A stretch of DNA of 28,619 nt from an uncultured Oscillibacter sp. (GCA_910577405.1 CAJTMG010000030.1:1-28619); one strand, 5' to 3'; counted from the stretch's first letter, positions 1 through 8,428 are shown. The notes: generated by a model from the letters alone, not told the origin. Numbers and translations are program-made.

Positions 1-242
1 ACCGCTTCAGGAACCTCGTTGCCAAGATGCCGGGTCAGCCGTTCAATCGTGTTAATTTTCTGTGTATCTTCCTGCAATGCCTGAGCCATCTCTGAAATCA
101 AGCAGCTCTTTGAGGCCATGGCACCGTAGCACACATCGGCAGCAAATTTCTGGAATGGCCGTGCCATACCCTCCGAAATTTTCTGTGTGAACTTGAAAAT
201 TTCTCTTTTCATAACGCCTGTATTTGTTGTATAATCAGCCAT
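1..242 (-). CDS. IS transposase, N-terminal part (runs off the window)
   Basis: The minus strand starts with ATG at 242 and stays open to the window edge (80 complete codons), beginning MADYTTNTGVMKREIFKF. The pattern of an N-terminal TxTG...KREI, then 'P-F-Q-K-F', 'YGAMASKSCLISEMAQAL' and 'IERLTRHLGN' resembles the N-terminus of IS4-superfamily DDE transposases common in Clostridia. The catalytic DDE residues would lie outside the window. A strong AGGAGG ribosome site sits 8 bases upstream of the ATG. The gene faces away from the ABC transporter remnant at 403-573, so the IS end must lie between about 243 and 402. I could not define its terminal inverted repeat. Family assignment is from remembered similarity only. 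Confidence 0.6.
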   Translation of the reverse strand, partial: MADYTTNTGVMKREIFKFTQKISEGMARPFQKFAADVCYGAMASKSCLISEMAQALQEDTQKINTIERLTRHLGNEVPEA

Positions 243-402
243 GAGGAATTCCTCCTGATTTGTTTGGCGTGGTTTTTTGTGGTGATTAAATTATACCACA
301 TTTCAGGATGGAATTCTTCTTTTATTTTCATTTTTTCACTGAATCCGTCTGCTTTTTTTATCGTCATTATGCCAAATTGAAAAAATACGAAAACTCAAAA
401 AT

Positions 403-573
403 ATGCTGGTGGAAAAGGGAAACGCGGTGATTGTGATTTCGTCGGAGCTTCCGGAGATTCTGGGGATCTGCGACCGGGTCCTTGTGTTCCATGAGGGCCG
501 CGTTACCGCCAATATTGACCGGAAGGACGCGACACAGGAAAATCTGATGTATTACATGATAGGAGGGAACTGA
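403..573 (+). pseudogene. 3' remnant of sugar ABC transporter ATPase (RbsA/MglA-like)
   Basis: This frame encodes about 56 residues ending in TGA at 573. It contains 'VIVISSELPEILGICDRVLV' followed by 'HEGRV', the typical end of the second nucleotide-binding domain of RbsA/MglA/XylG-type ATPases (the SSELPE H-loop region). A complete protein would be about 500 residues; the Walker A, signature and Walker B parts are absent. Upstream the DNA becomes AT-rich non-coding sequence leading into a divergent IS transposase at 1-242, so truncation by the IS is the simplest reading. The frame is open upstream of 403 but shows no family similarity there. The permease gene follows after 2 bases, as in an intact rbs-type operon. 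Confidence 0.75.
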
Positions 574-575
574 GC

Positions 576-1547
576 GTGGAAAAAAGCTGTCATCAATCCG
601 GTTTCATGCAGCGGCTGAAGCAAGTGGAAGGTCTGGGCGCACTGTTTCCTCTGGCGGTAATCTGCGTGTTTCTGTGCGTGTTTACGGATACCTTTGCTTC
701 CTACAACAATATTATGCAGGTTCTGCGTCAGGCCGCCGTATACGCCATTATGGGCACTGGCATGACCTTTGTGATTATATCCGGCGCGGTGGATTTGTCC
801 CAGGGCTCCCTGCTGGCGTTCTGCTGCGTGTTCGCGGGCATGACCATCAACGCTACCGGCAATATGTGGCTTGGAATGCTGGTGGCTGTAGTAATTGGCG
901 CGCTGGCCGGTTCTGTCAACGGTCTTGTGATTGCCTTCATCAAAATCCCGCCCTTTATTATGACCCTGGGCACGATGTATATCTTCCGGGGCCTGACGCT
1001 GTGGGTGACCAACTCCACGCAGATTGCAGTGAATCATGAGCGGTTCAAATTTATCGGGCAGGGCTTTCTGCTGGGGATTCCGTTCCCGGTCTACGTCTTC
1101 ATAGCCATCGGCATTCTGGCCCACGTGATTCTCTCCAAAACAGCAACAGGCAGATATGTCTACGCCATCGGCTCCAATGCGGAAACCGCCCGGCTCTCCG
1201 GTGTGCGGATTGAACGGAATATCATCAAAATTTACGCGATTTCCGGCATTTCCATCGGTCTTGCGGCAATCGTGTATATGTCCCGCCTCAGCGCCGCGCA
1301 GCCTACCGCCGGGCAGTCCTATGAAATGGAGGCCATTGCTGCGGCAGTCATTGGCGGCGTGAGCATGAGCGGCGGTTCCGGCAGCGTGTTCGGCACCCTG
1401 ATCGGCGCGGTTACGGTAGCTGTGATTCGCAACGGGCTGGTGCTTCTGGGCGTGCAGAGTTACTTTACCCAAATCGTTGTGGGCGCGATTATTGTGGTCG
1501 CTGTTTCCATTGATTTCATCCGCAAACGCATTGCCGCTTCCCGCTGA
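576..1547 (+). CDS. Sugar ABC transporter permease (RbsC family)
   Basis: This is a 323-residue polytopic membrane protein, the usual length for RbsC/MglC/XylH-type permeases (BPD_transp_2 family). Family-like stretches include 'GTGMTFVIISGAVDLSQGSL', 'NGLVIAFIKIPPFIMTLGTM' and 'YAIGSNAETARLSGVRI'; the last contains the conserved cytoplasmic G-N-x-x-A-A/T-R-x-S-G loop that contacts the ATPase. The start is GTG at 576, seven codon-lengths of hydrophilic sequence before the first membrane span, with AGGAGGG at 561-567. It lies 2 bases behind the ATPase remnant and about 50 bases ahead of the binding-protein gene. The substrate is probably a monosaccharide or related small polyol, but cannot be read from sequence. 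Without an ATPase from the same operon it may be non-functional or use another ATPase. Confidence 0.9.
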   Translation: MEKSCHQSGFMQRLKQVEGLGALFPLAVICVFLCVFTDTFASYNNIMQVLRQAAVYAIMGTGMTFVIISGAVDLSQGSLLAFCCVFAGMTINATGNMWLGMLVAVVIGALAGSVNGLVIAFIKIPPFIMTLGTMYIFRGLTLWVTNSTQIAVNHERFKFIGQGFLLGIPFPVYVFIAIGILAHVILSKTATGRYVYAIGSNAETARLSGVRIERNIIKIYAISGISIGLAAIVYMSRLSAAQPTAGQSYEMEAIAAAVIGGVSMSGGSGSVFGTLIGAVTVAVIRNGLVLLGVQSYFTQIVVGAIIVVAVSIDFIRKRIAASR

Positions 1548-1599
1548 GTTCTGATTACGTATAAGAGATTTTTATACAATGCTTCAAGGAGGAACTGAA

Positions 1600-2580
1600 A
1601 TGAAGAAGTTATTTGCACTGCTCCTGACTCTTGCTATGGCGCTGACCCTTGTGGCCTGCGGCGGTGATAATGCCGCGTCCGGCACGGGAGATTCTTCCGG
1701 CGGAGGCGATTCCGACAGTGGGGACGCCTCCAAGGTGATCGCGGTGGTCCCCAAAACCCTGAACAATCCCTTCTTTGTGGCAATGGTGGACAGTCTGAAA
1801 AGCGCCTGCGAGTCCAAGGGCTGGACAGTCAAGGTCAACGCTGCCGACGCGGAAACAGAGGTGGATAAGCAGGTCAGCATTGTGGAGGCGTTCATTGAGG
1901 AAGGCGTGGACGCGATTGTCCTTGGCCCCAGTTCTGCCACGGCGCTGGTAGACACCATCAATGCCGCCGCTGCAAAGGGTATTGCGGTCTTCCTGATTGA
2001 CTCCGGCGCGGACGAGTGCGATTACAAGGCGTTCATTGGCACGGACAATTATATTGGCGGCGTAACCGGCGCGGAGTGGATTGGTGAAAATGTGAAGTCC
2101 GGTAAAGTCGCTATTCTGGACGGCTTTTCCGGCAACGACGCCACAACTCAGCGGCAAAAAGGTTTTATGGATAAAATCGCGGAGTATCCTGACATTGAAG
2201 TGGTTGCTTCCGAGTACGCCAACTGTGAAATCTCCAAAGGCATGGAAGTGACAGAAAATTTCCTCGTTGCCTACCCTGATCTGACGGCTATTTTCGCAGT
2301 AAATGACATGATGGCCATTGGCGCAGGACAGGCAGTGGAAGCCGCCGGCAAACGCAGTCAGATTACCGTCTGCGGCTTTGACGGACAGCCCGACGCGGTT
2401 CAGAAATTGATTGAGGGCACCATCGACGCTACAATTGCCCAGAAGCCCGCTACTATGGGCACGCTGATGGCTGAAACCATTGAGAAGCACTTCAACGGCG
2501 GCACGATTGAGAGAACAACCGACACGGGCTGCGACGTGGTGACCATCGAGAATGCAGAGACCTATCTGAATTGGCAGTAA
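1600..2580 (+). CDS. Sugar ABC transporter substrate-binding lipoprotein (RbsB-like)
   Basis: The mature start is ATG at 1600 (MKKLFALLLTLAMALTLVAC), giving 326 residues. An in-frame ATG at 1579 is unlikely because the AAGGAGG ribosome site (about 1584-1591) lies inside that extension. A lipoprotein signal peptide ends in the lipobox L-V-A-C, followed by a Gly/Ser/Asp-rich linker. The rest is a periplasmic-binding fold of the Peripla_BP_4/RbsB type: 'VIAVVPKTLNNPFFVAMVDS', a 'DAIVLGPSS' strand, 'GIAVFLIDSG', 'AIFAVNDMMAIGAGQAVEAA' and 'VCGFDGQPDAVQKLIEGTI'. It should be lipid-anchored outside the membrane and deliver a sugar to the permease at 576-1547. A terminator follows at 2648-2693. Confidence 0.92.
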   Translation: MKKLFALLLTLAMALTLVACGGDNAASGTGDSSGGGDSDSGDASKVIAVVPKTLNNPFFVAMVDSLKSACESKGWTVKVNAADAETEVDKQVSIVEAFIEEGVDAIVLGPSSATALVDTINAAAAKGIAVFLIDSGADECDYKAFIGTDNYIGGVTGAEWIGENVKSGKVAILDGFSGNDATTQRQKGFMDKIAEYPDIEVVASEYANCEISKGMEVTENFLVAYPDLTAIFAVNDMMAIGAGQAVEAAGKRSQITVCGFDGQPDAVQKLIEGTIDATIAQKPATMGTLMAETIEKHFNGGTIERTTDTGCDVVTIENAETYLNWQ

Positions 2581-2647
2581 TCACACAGAATCAGAAACAG
2601 AGCGCAAGCAAAATCCAAGCGGCTTGCCTGTAAAAAATCTTGCATAT

Positions 2648-2693
2648 AAAACAGCAGCGGTGTCCTGATGCGCAGGAAGCCGCTGCTGTTTTT
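2648..2693 (+). terminator. Rho-independent terminator after the ABC transporter genes
   Basis: A perfect 13-bp stem, AAAACAGCAGCGG at 2648-2660 pairing with CCGCTGCTGTTTT at 2680-2692, encloses a 19-base loop and ends in a run of five T. It separates the ABC transporter operon from the defence operon. Confidence 0.85.
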
Positions 2694-2800
2694 GCGAAAT
2701 ACCATCTGTCTTTCGGATTGAGCGCGGATTGAGTCGGACAGCTATATCGTTTCCAGAAATTGCAGCTCTGAAAATTATTTCTTAATATTAAACTAAAAAC

Positions 2801-2829
2801 TTGAAAAATTATTCATAATATGTTAAGAT
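2801..2829 (+). promoter_or_regulatory. Sigma-A promoter of the BREX/sulfur operon
   Basis: TTGAAA at 2801-2806 is followed by exactly 17 bases and then TAAGAT at 2824-2829, with a TG one base before the -10 (extended -10). It lies in very AT-rich DNA. It is the only convincing promoter seen before the eight-gene operon that starts at 2938, and predicts a leader of about 100 bases. Confidence 0.75.
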
Positions 2830-2859
2830 AAAAAACATTACATTGTGGCAGAAGACAAT

Positions 2860-2927
2860 GGCCTTTCGCTGCATCTTTAATTTGCGCATTGAAAGTCGAA
2901 TTTTGTCAACCCAAAAACAGAAAGGCC
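2860..2927 (+). promoter_or_regulatory. Leader inverted repeat that could mask the first ribosome site of the defence operon
   Basis: GGCCTTTC at 2860-2867 is a perfect complement of GAAAGGCC at 2920-2927. The second arm contains the AAAGG that serves as the ribosome-binding site for the TTG start at 2938. A competing pairing is visible: CTTTC (2863-2867) can also pair with GAAAG near 2890. That offers two mutually exclusive folds, one hiding and one exposing the ribosome site. Only the complementarity is observed; switching is inference. Confidence 0.35.
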
Positions 2928-2937
2928 GGTGTAGACT

Positions 2938-5382
2938 TTGCAGTATAGTCTCAATAGCGGCAGTGCAGAGAAGGATAGATTTCTTGACTGGCTATCACAA
3001 CAAACGGTATCATTACAATTGGCGGATGCGTCGCTGATTTTGACAAACTTGGAAAAATATTGTTTGGATAAACGATTGATTCGCAAGCCAATCTGTGATA
3101 TCCGTGACAAAGATGAAGTGAATCAATTGCGTGTGCGGCTTGAGGGCGACCGGCTGTTTCGCTTTTTTAATCGCGCAAAAACAAAGAAAATACTGCTGCT
3201 CCTTCGTTGTTATTTGCAATATCTTGAACAGCTTGAAGCCTGCTGTCAAAAAACGGAAGAGCCTTTCTCGGAAACTGTTTCTGCTTCAGAAAGCATCCCG
3301 TCTGACGATGAATCGGAAGGGAATGACGTTGCTGAATCTCTTTCAGTTTCTTCTAAAGATGATGAATTTACCCTGTCCGATGACACTTTGACTGCATATT
3401 TTCAGTTGAATTCCATTCCCTTTGTTGATAAGAGGCCATACGGCGGCAGATTGTGGATGATTGGCGGAAAAACGCTGGAATCGGACGCGAATATACTTCG
3501 GGAACATGGCTTTTATTTTTGCTTTGCACCAAATGGAAGCGGCAGTACCGGCGGACAAAGCGGCTGGTATTTGAACGCTCAACATCAGATTTCGATGGTT
3601 TTGCCGCAGGATGATTCGGAACTATCAACTGCTCCTAAGCTATCAAAAGAGTTGGAGGATCTGCTTGCAGAGGATGATATGAAGCTGCTTCGGGATGAGC
3701 TTTTGCGGCAGAATATCCTGACATTGGAACAATTTAAGCAAATCAATCCATGGGGTTTTATGAATCGCCATGTTTTATACAGCATTAGCCAGAGGCAGGA
3801 GATTTATAAGCGGATTCTTCAACGATTGAGATCCGGTGAAACTGCGGATTCGGAACAGCAGTTTGCCCTGAAAACTAAGACGGCTTCCTATCCCGGTGCG
3901 GTTCCGGCGGAGGCATTTGCGTGTTTTTGTGAACATATTGCTCAGAAATATCCGTTGAAATTCCGTTCGCTGCTGGATATGAAATACAATGGGCAGGGGT
4001 CTGTCGTTCTTTCCCGTGTGGATAAGTATGGCGACTCCATCAGACTGATGAATCCTGAGGCTTATGTGAACCGTCAGATGACCGCTCAGGCCGCCTTGAT
4101 TTATGGTCAGTGGATTTGTAAAGTATGCGGGGAATCGGAGCAGCCAGTAAAGATAGAAGAGCTTGAGAAACAGGAAAAAACAGATCAGCCATTGAAAAAG
4201 GAACCGCTGGAAAACTGTCCGAATAGCACGGAAAAACCGCCTGATATTCCTGAAAAATCTGCGTTGGAACAGGTAACATCTGTGGATTCTTTGGTTCAAA
4301 AGGCTGAAAAGTGTGTCTTTGCCGCGGATTTGGATGGGATGACTCCAGAAGAACTTCGCAAGGCCCTGAATGCTTCGGCAATGTATGTAAAAAGCGCTGT
4401 ATCGGACTCTAAACATATTGTCTCGTTGAACGGAAAGCTGTTTCATGACGAGGTGTTTGTGGATTGGGAAGACGGCGCGGAACAATTGGAAAACATCCTG
4501 GATAAACTGCTGGTGCGAAATGATGGCTACGTCTCTGCCGCGCAGTTTTATGAATACGTCCACGCGGATATGCAGATGTTCCTGAATGACAATGATATGG
4601 ATCATCTCTATATGGTTTATGATTTGGCCCGGCATTTGTTTGAGAAGCTGGACCGTCACCACAAACAGCTTGTTTTTCAGGGGAATCACATTTCACGGAA
4701 GACCGCAGCTGTCAGGTCCAATCTGGATGTAATGCGGAACTATGCCAAAGAGCAGGGCGGCGTATTTCGGGAGGAGGATTTGATTCAGTATTTGCAGCGT
4801 GTAGGAATCAAAACCGGCAATTTACGGGGACAGATGCGGATTTATGAGAAGCCTGTTTTTTTGTTTTACGACGCCGAGACTTATATCCTGGCAGAGAGTA
4901 TGTGCATTGATGATTCCTGGCTTCAGCGGGCGCGGGAGGCTCTTGCGCGGCTGTTTGCGGATATGGGAGACCATGTGGTTTTACGGGATATTCAGTCTTG
5001 GTGGTACACACAGCTCCCCACACTGCCCGGCGGGAAAGAATGGACCGCGCTGCTTTTGCAAAGTGTGCTGATGCATTACAGTGAGAAATTGGATGGCGCA
5101 CGGACCATCTGCGGTCTCAGCACGCAAACGGCCAATACCCTCCATGCCATGCTGGTCAGCGGCGAGAGCGAAATCCAGAGTTTCCCGGATGCGGTGATAG
5201 CATTTCTCGTTGATGATGGAATCAATCAGCGGCGCTTTGAGGGTGAAGAACTGCGTCAGCTTTTGGTTCAGCGCGGGATGATTGCAGGGAGTGAATTGTA
5301 CTCGATTTTGCCCAAGGCGCTGGCGAAGGATAGCCGTTTTTCCTGGGACGCAAGTCAGCAATATGTTACAGTAAAGGTGTGA
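2938..5382 (+). CDS. Unrecognised 814-residue protein, first gene of the defence operon
   Basis: I do not recognise this protein. It most likely starts at TTG 2938, with AAAGG 12 bases upstream; no better start is seen. Roughly residues 1-105 are helical and basic ('DRFLDWLSQQ...LILTNLEKY'), reminiscent of a core-binding/SAM-like DNA-binding helix bundle. Residues ~108-140 form an acidic Ser-rich linker. Residues ~145-210 form a small mixed domain with 'GGRLWMIGGKTLESDANIL' and 'FYFCFAPNGSG'. Another charged Pro-rich linker covers ~395-440. The C-terminal half is helical and ends in what looks like a winged-helix segment. No nuclease, helicase or methylase motif is visible. It precedes the HNH gene by 6 bases, so it is translationally tied to the BREX set. 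It may be a sensor, target-recognition or regulatory subunit (inference). Confidence 0.75.
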   Translation: MQYSLNSGSAEKDRFLDWLSQQTVSLQLADASLILTNLEKYCLDKRLIRKPICDIRDKDEVNQLRVRLEGDRLFRFFNRAKTKKILLLLRCYLQYLEQLEACCQKTEEPFSETVSASESIPSDDESEGNDVAESLSVSSKDDEFTLSDDTLTAYFQLNSIPFVDKRPYGGRLWMIGGKTLESDANILREHGFYFCFAPNGSGSTGGQSGWYLNAQHQISMVLPQDDSELSTAPKLSKELEDLLAEDDMKLLRDELLRQNILTLEQFKQINPWGFMNRHVLYSISQRQEIYKRILQRLRSGETADSEQQFALKTKTASYPGAVPAEAFACFCEHIAQKYPLKFRSLLDMKYNGQGSVVLSRVDKYGDSIRLMNPEAYVNRQMTAQAALIYGQWICKVCGESEQPVKIEELEKQEKTDQPLKKEPLENCPNSTEKPPDIPEKSALEQVTSVDSLVQKAEKCVFAADLDGMTPEELRKALNASAMYVKSAVSDSKHIVSLNGKLFHDEVFVDWEDGAEQLENILDKLLVRNDGYVSAAQFYEYVHADMQMFLNDNDMDHLYMVYDLARHLFEKLDRHHKQLVFQGNHISRKTAAVRSNLDVMRNYAKEQGGVFREEDLIQYLQRVGIKTGNLRGQMRIYEKPVFLFYDAETYILAESMCIDDSWLQRAREALARLFADMGDHVVLRDIQSWWYTQLPTLPGGKEWTALLLQSVLMHYSEKLDGARTICGLSTQTANTLHAMLVSGESEIQSFPDAVIAFLVDDGINQRRFEGEELRQLLVQRGMIAGSELYSILPKALAKDSRFSWDASQQYVTVKV

Positions 5383-5388
5383 GATGGT

Positions 5389-6057
5389 ATGGCGAATGCC
5401 CCATTTACTCGGGACGAGGTAATCCTTGCCCTGGATGTGCTATATTCCGCCGGGGAAGACAATCTCTCGCCCCGCTCGGAACTTATCGCCGGACTGAGTG
5501 AACTCCTGAATCTGCTGCCCATCTATCCGAAGAAAAAAAGACCGGATAATTTTAGAAATTGCGTTGGAGTAAGCCATCAGATAGAGCGGTTTAAAGAGGG
5601 ATATTCAATAGAACGAAAGAAATGGAATGTTGGTACAATATTTTTTGAGGTTGACGCTGAATACGCTGGCAGACACAATGAATTACACAGTATTGCACAG
5701 TCAATCAGGCGGAATCTTTCGTATTTTAATCAGTTTCCATTTGGCGGGGTGTTGGAGCAGGACGGATTTCCCGAAGGTGCGCTGCTGAGTCATCTTCACC
5801 GCTTAATCGAACTGCGTGATGGACAGAAAATTTCACTTGAAGAACGGTGTGCTGTCTGTCAACTGGAACCGGAAATCATCTATAAATCCTGCGGTTCACT
5901 TTTACAGAACCATTTAATGATTCCTCCCGCAGAACTGGACGGCGGGAAAAAATACAGCGCAGGTCAATTTATGACACTCTGTCCGAATTGCCATGCTGCT
6001 CTGCATAGATTCCGCCCATGGCTGCAAAAAGAAAATTGCGAAGAATTGCTTCGTTGA
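5389..6057 (+). CDS. HNH endonuclease, McrA-like; candidate restriction component
   Basis: This 222-residue protein has a C-terminal HNH nuclease core. CxxC at 154-157, Asn-His at 174-175 ('NHLMIP') and 'LCPNCHAALH' (C198, N200, C201, H202, H206) match the zinc-supported HNH fold of McrA-type enzymes. The N-terminal part has 'ELLNLLPI' and 'FRNCVGVSHQIERFK', resembling the short DNA-binding domain (F-R-N-x-x-G-V) found in front of HNH domains of modification-sensing endonucleases. ATG 5389 has AAAGGTG about 10 bases upstream. The gene sits between the 814-aa gene (6-base gap) and brxP (17-base gap). Cleavage of foreign or sulfur-modified DNA is a hypothesis from context. An unrelated homing-type role is less likely because it is embedded in the operon. 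Confidence 0.82.
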   Translation: MANAPFTRDEVILALDVLYSAGEDNLSPRSELIAGLSELLNLLPIYPKKKRPDNFRNCVGVSHQIERFKEGYSIERKKWNVGTIFFEVDAEYAGRHNELHSIAQSIRRNLSYFNQFPFGGVLEQDGFPEGALLSHLHRLIELRDGQKISLEERCAVCQLEPEIIYKSCGSLLQNHLMIPPAELDGGKKYSAGQFMTLCPNCHAALHRFRPWLQKENCEELLR

Positions 6058-6074
6058 GGGAAGGAACGTATTCC

Positions 6075-8408
6075 ATGTATGGTTATGAATGGACGGAGGA
6101 ATACGGGATATTCCGCCTGACAGTCAACGCAAAAATTCAGAAGGAAATCCGGCCTGTTTTTCATGAGGAATTGGACTTTTTCGGAATGGATAGGTTTTGG
6201 GATTATCCAAAGGACACCGACGCGCCTTTACTGTGGGCAGAGGGTATCCGGCGGTATGTCATGAATGGGGTCTGTGTCGCGGAAGCCATAGGCGGCGCAT
6301 TCTATACAAAACCGGAAATTAAGCGTCTGACCGAGGAACGACTGCAATTGCAGCCGATTGATACGGAACGTCTTTATGAAGTAAATCAGTCGCTAATGAT
6401 TAGTCTTGAACAAAAAGCTGTGAATTTTATTCAGGAACAGCATTGCAGTTTTCAGCCAAAGGGATTTGAGTTTGTTTGTGCTTTTTCTGGGGGAAAGGAT
6501 TCTTTAGCTCTGCTGGATTTGGTGGCAAAAGCGTTGGCGCCCAAAGAGTTTTATGTCGTATTCAGCAACACGGGAATGGAGCTTTCCGACACCTTAAAAG
6601 CAGTGGAGGCAGCAAAAAAATACTGGCCTGACCTGCATTTTAAAGAGGCAGTCTGTCATATGAAAGCTACAGAATCATGGGATGAATTTGGTCCGCCGGG
6701 TCGAAGAATGAGATGGTGCTGTGCTGTCCACAAATCAGTTCCCACTGTGTTGAAATTGCGGGAAATAACAGAGAGCTACAATGTTAAGATTGTTGTTTTT
6801 GATGGCGTCCGTTCGGAGGAAAGCGCCAGAAGAGCAAAATATAATGATGTTACAATTGGTACAAAGAATGTCAACCAGGTGAATGCCAGCCCTATCAAAA
6901 AATGGAATACAGCAGAGCTCTATTGCTATATTTTGAAGAATGGAATTATGCTTAACCGCGCATACCGCCTGGGACTCTTTCGGGTTGGATGTATGGTCTG
7001 TCCGCTTTCGTCTGACTGGTGGGATGGCATTGCAAATTCTTATTATGCTGATGAAATGAAACCGCTTCTTCAACGAGTAGAGGCTTACGCTGAACGGACA
7101 AAGCCTGCAAAAGAGGTCAAGAAGTATATTGAGGGCGGTGGCTGGAAAGCACGGATGGGCGGACGTGGTTTGACTCAGGGAGGAAATCGCGTAACAGAGC
7201 AAATTCAGGATAATGCCATATCGTTCACCATACAGAATCCGACGCAGAAGTGGCTATCTGTTGCGCCTGTTTTGGGACCGATTACAGAGCAAAGTCCGGA
7301 ATTTGGTATTCAGAAAATTGGAAAGATTAATTTTGAATATAGAATTTCTCAACAGGATAATACTTTGAAAATATCTTATACGCCCTTTTTCCAGATGGAT
7401 CGGTTTGTTATAAGTCACCTTCGCGGGGTTGCCTATAAGTGCGCGTATTGTAAGGGGTGTAAAGCCTGTATTGTACAGTGTCCCACAGGAGCGTTTACAA
7501 TACAGCAGGATGGAGCAATATTGATTAGGCAGGCGTTGTGCAGTCATTGTTCCAATTGTCTGACCTTCACAGATAAAAGCTGTTTAATTGCAAAATCACT
7601 TAGTATTACAAATGGAGATGGGAATATGAAGGGGTTGAATCCATATCAGCATTTTGGATTTCGTCAGGATTGGATGATACATTTCACCAATGACGGCATC
7701 AAATGTTTTGAAAAAGGAGTGCTTGGAAACCGTCAGTATGAAGCTCTCCGCGTCTGGCTGAAAGAGAGCGGTGTGATTGTCAGCAACAAAGCAAAGTCCT
7801 TATCTATCACGGCTCTTGGAGAAAAAATCTTGAAATTTGGTCCGTATAATCCGCTTGCCTGGGCAGTAATTTGGGCGAATCTTTCTTATAATTCGACAAT
7901 CTGTCATTGGTACTGCCTGAATGCCGAAATTGGAGCCACATATGAGAAAAATGACCTGGTTGTTATGTTGGGTGAAAACGGTTCGAAGTCTAGCCGAGAG
8001 AATGCAATTACTGCATTAGCCGAAACGCTGCGGCAGTCACCCATCGGGTCCGCTCTCAAGCAGGGTCTTCCCATTGAGATGTCCAAAAATACGTATTCCT
8101 ACTTCCGTGCCGGGTGGGATTATCCGCACGCTGTAGCCATACTCTATGCGCTTTATCTCTATGCAGAACACACCGGCAGGCGCAGTTTTACTTTTACGGA
8201 ACTGGTAAATGCACACAACAATCCGGATGCCAAAGGAATGTCCCCGGCGGATATTTATGGCATAGATGTGAAGGTTTTCCGTGAAGCGGTACAGGGTTTG
8301 GCATTGAGATTTCCGGACTATATTCGCGTGTCTTTTGTGGCAAATTTGGACAATATAATTCTCGAAAATTTTTCCTCTTTGGATATTCTTGATTTGGCAG
8401 AAGATTAA
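6075..8408 (+). CDS. brxP: BrxP: PAPS-reductase/DndC-like protein with ferredoxin and DUF4007-like domains (BREX type 4)
   Basis: The start is taken as ATG 6075 (777 residues) because AAGGA lies 9 bases upstream; the upstream ATG at 6018 would overlap the HNH gene. An ATP-pyrophosphatase domain carries the PP-loop SGGKDS at residues 138-143. 'RWCC' (Cys215-216) and 'GCMVCP' (Cys306 and 309) form the CC...CxxC pattern that binds a [4Fe-4S] cluster in APS reductases and DndC. A second cysteine-rich block at ~456-503, 'CAYCKGCKACIVQCP' then 'CSHCSNC', looks like a two-cluster ferredoxin domain. The C-terminal ~240 residues resemble DUF4007, a domain known from phosphorothioation gene clusters. 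PAPS-reductase proteins of this kind define type 4 BREX, where they replace the PglX methylase. Expected role: activating DNA for sulfur insertion, with sulfur from the desulfurase at 16685-17806 (inference). Confidence 0.88.
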   Translation: MYGYEWTEEYGIFRLTVNAKIQKEIRPVFHEELDFFGMDRFWDYPKDTDAPLLWAEGIRRYVMNGVCVAEAIGGAFYTKPEIKRLTEERLQLQPIDTERLYEVNQSLMISLEQKAVNFIQEQHCSFQPKGFEFVCAFSGGKDSLALLDLVAKALAPKEFYVVFSNTGMELSDTLKAVEAAKKYWPDLHFKEAVCHMKATESWDEFGPPGRRMRWCCAVHKSVPTVLKLREITESYNVKIVVFDGVRSEESARRAKYNDVTIGTKNVNQVNASPIKKWNTAELYCYILKNGIMLNRAYRLGLFRVGCMVCPLSSDWWDGIANSYYADEMKPLLQRVEAYAERTKPAKEVKKYIEGGGWKARMGGRGLTQGGNRVTEQIQDNAISFTIQNPTQKWLSVAPVLGPITEQSPEFGIQKIGKINFEYRISQQDNTLKISYTPFFQMDRFVISHLRGVAYKCAYCKGCKACIVQCPTGAFTIQQDGAILIRQALCSHCSNCLTFTDKSCLIAKSLSITNGDGNMKGLNPYQHFGFRQDWMIHFTNDGIKCFEKGVLGNRQYEALRVWLKESGVIVSNKAKSLSITALGEKILKFGPYNPLAWAVIWANLSYNSTICHWYCLNAEIGATYEKNDLVVMLGENGSKSSRENAITALAETLRQSPIGSALKQGLPIEMSKNTYSYFRAGWDYPHAVAILYALYLYAEHTGRRSFTFTELVNAHNNPDAKGMSPADIYGIDVKVFREAVQGLALRFPDYIRVSFVANLDNIILENFSSLDILDLAED

Positions 8409-8428
8409 ATTGGAAAGAAGGGGCAGAT

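Noticed and set aside
552..1472. 306-codon open frame on the minus strand
   Set aside because: Antisense to the RbsC-like permease; low-complexity His/Gly-rich translation.
6018..6074. Longer BrxP start at ATG 6018
   Set aside because: It would overlap the HNH gene by 40 bases and lacks a ribosome site, whereas ATG 6075 has AAGGA at proper spacing and follows the HNH stop.
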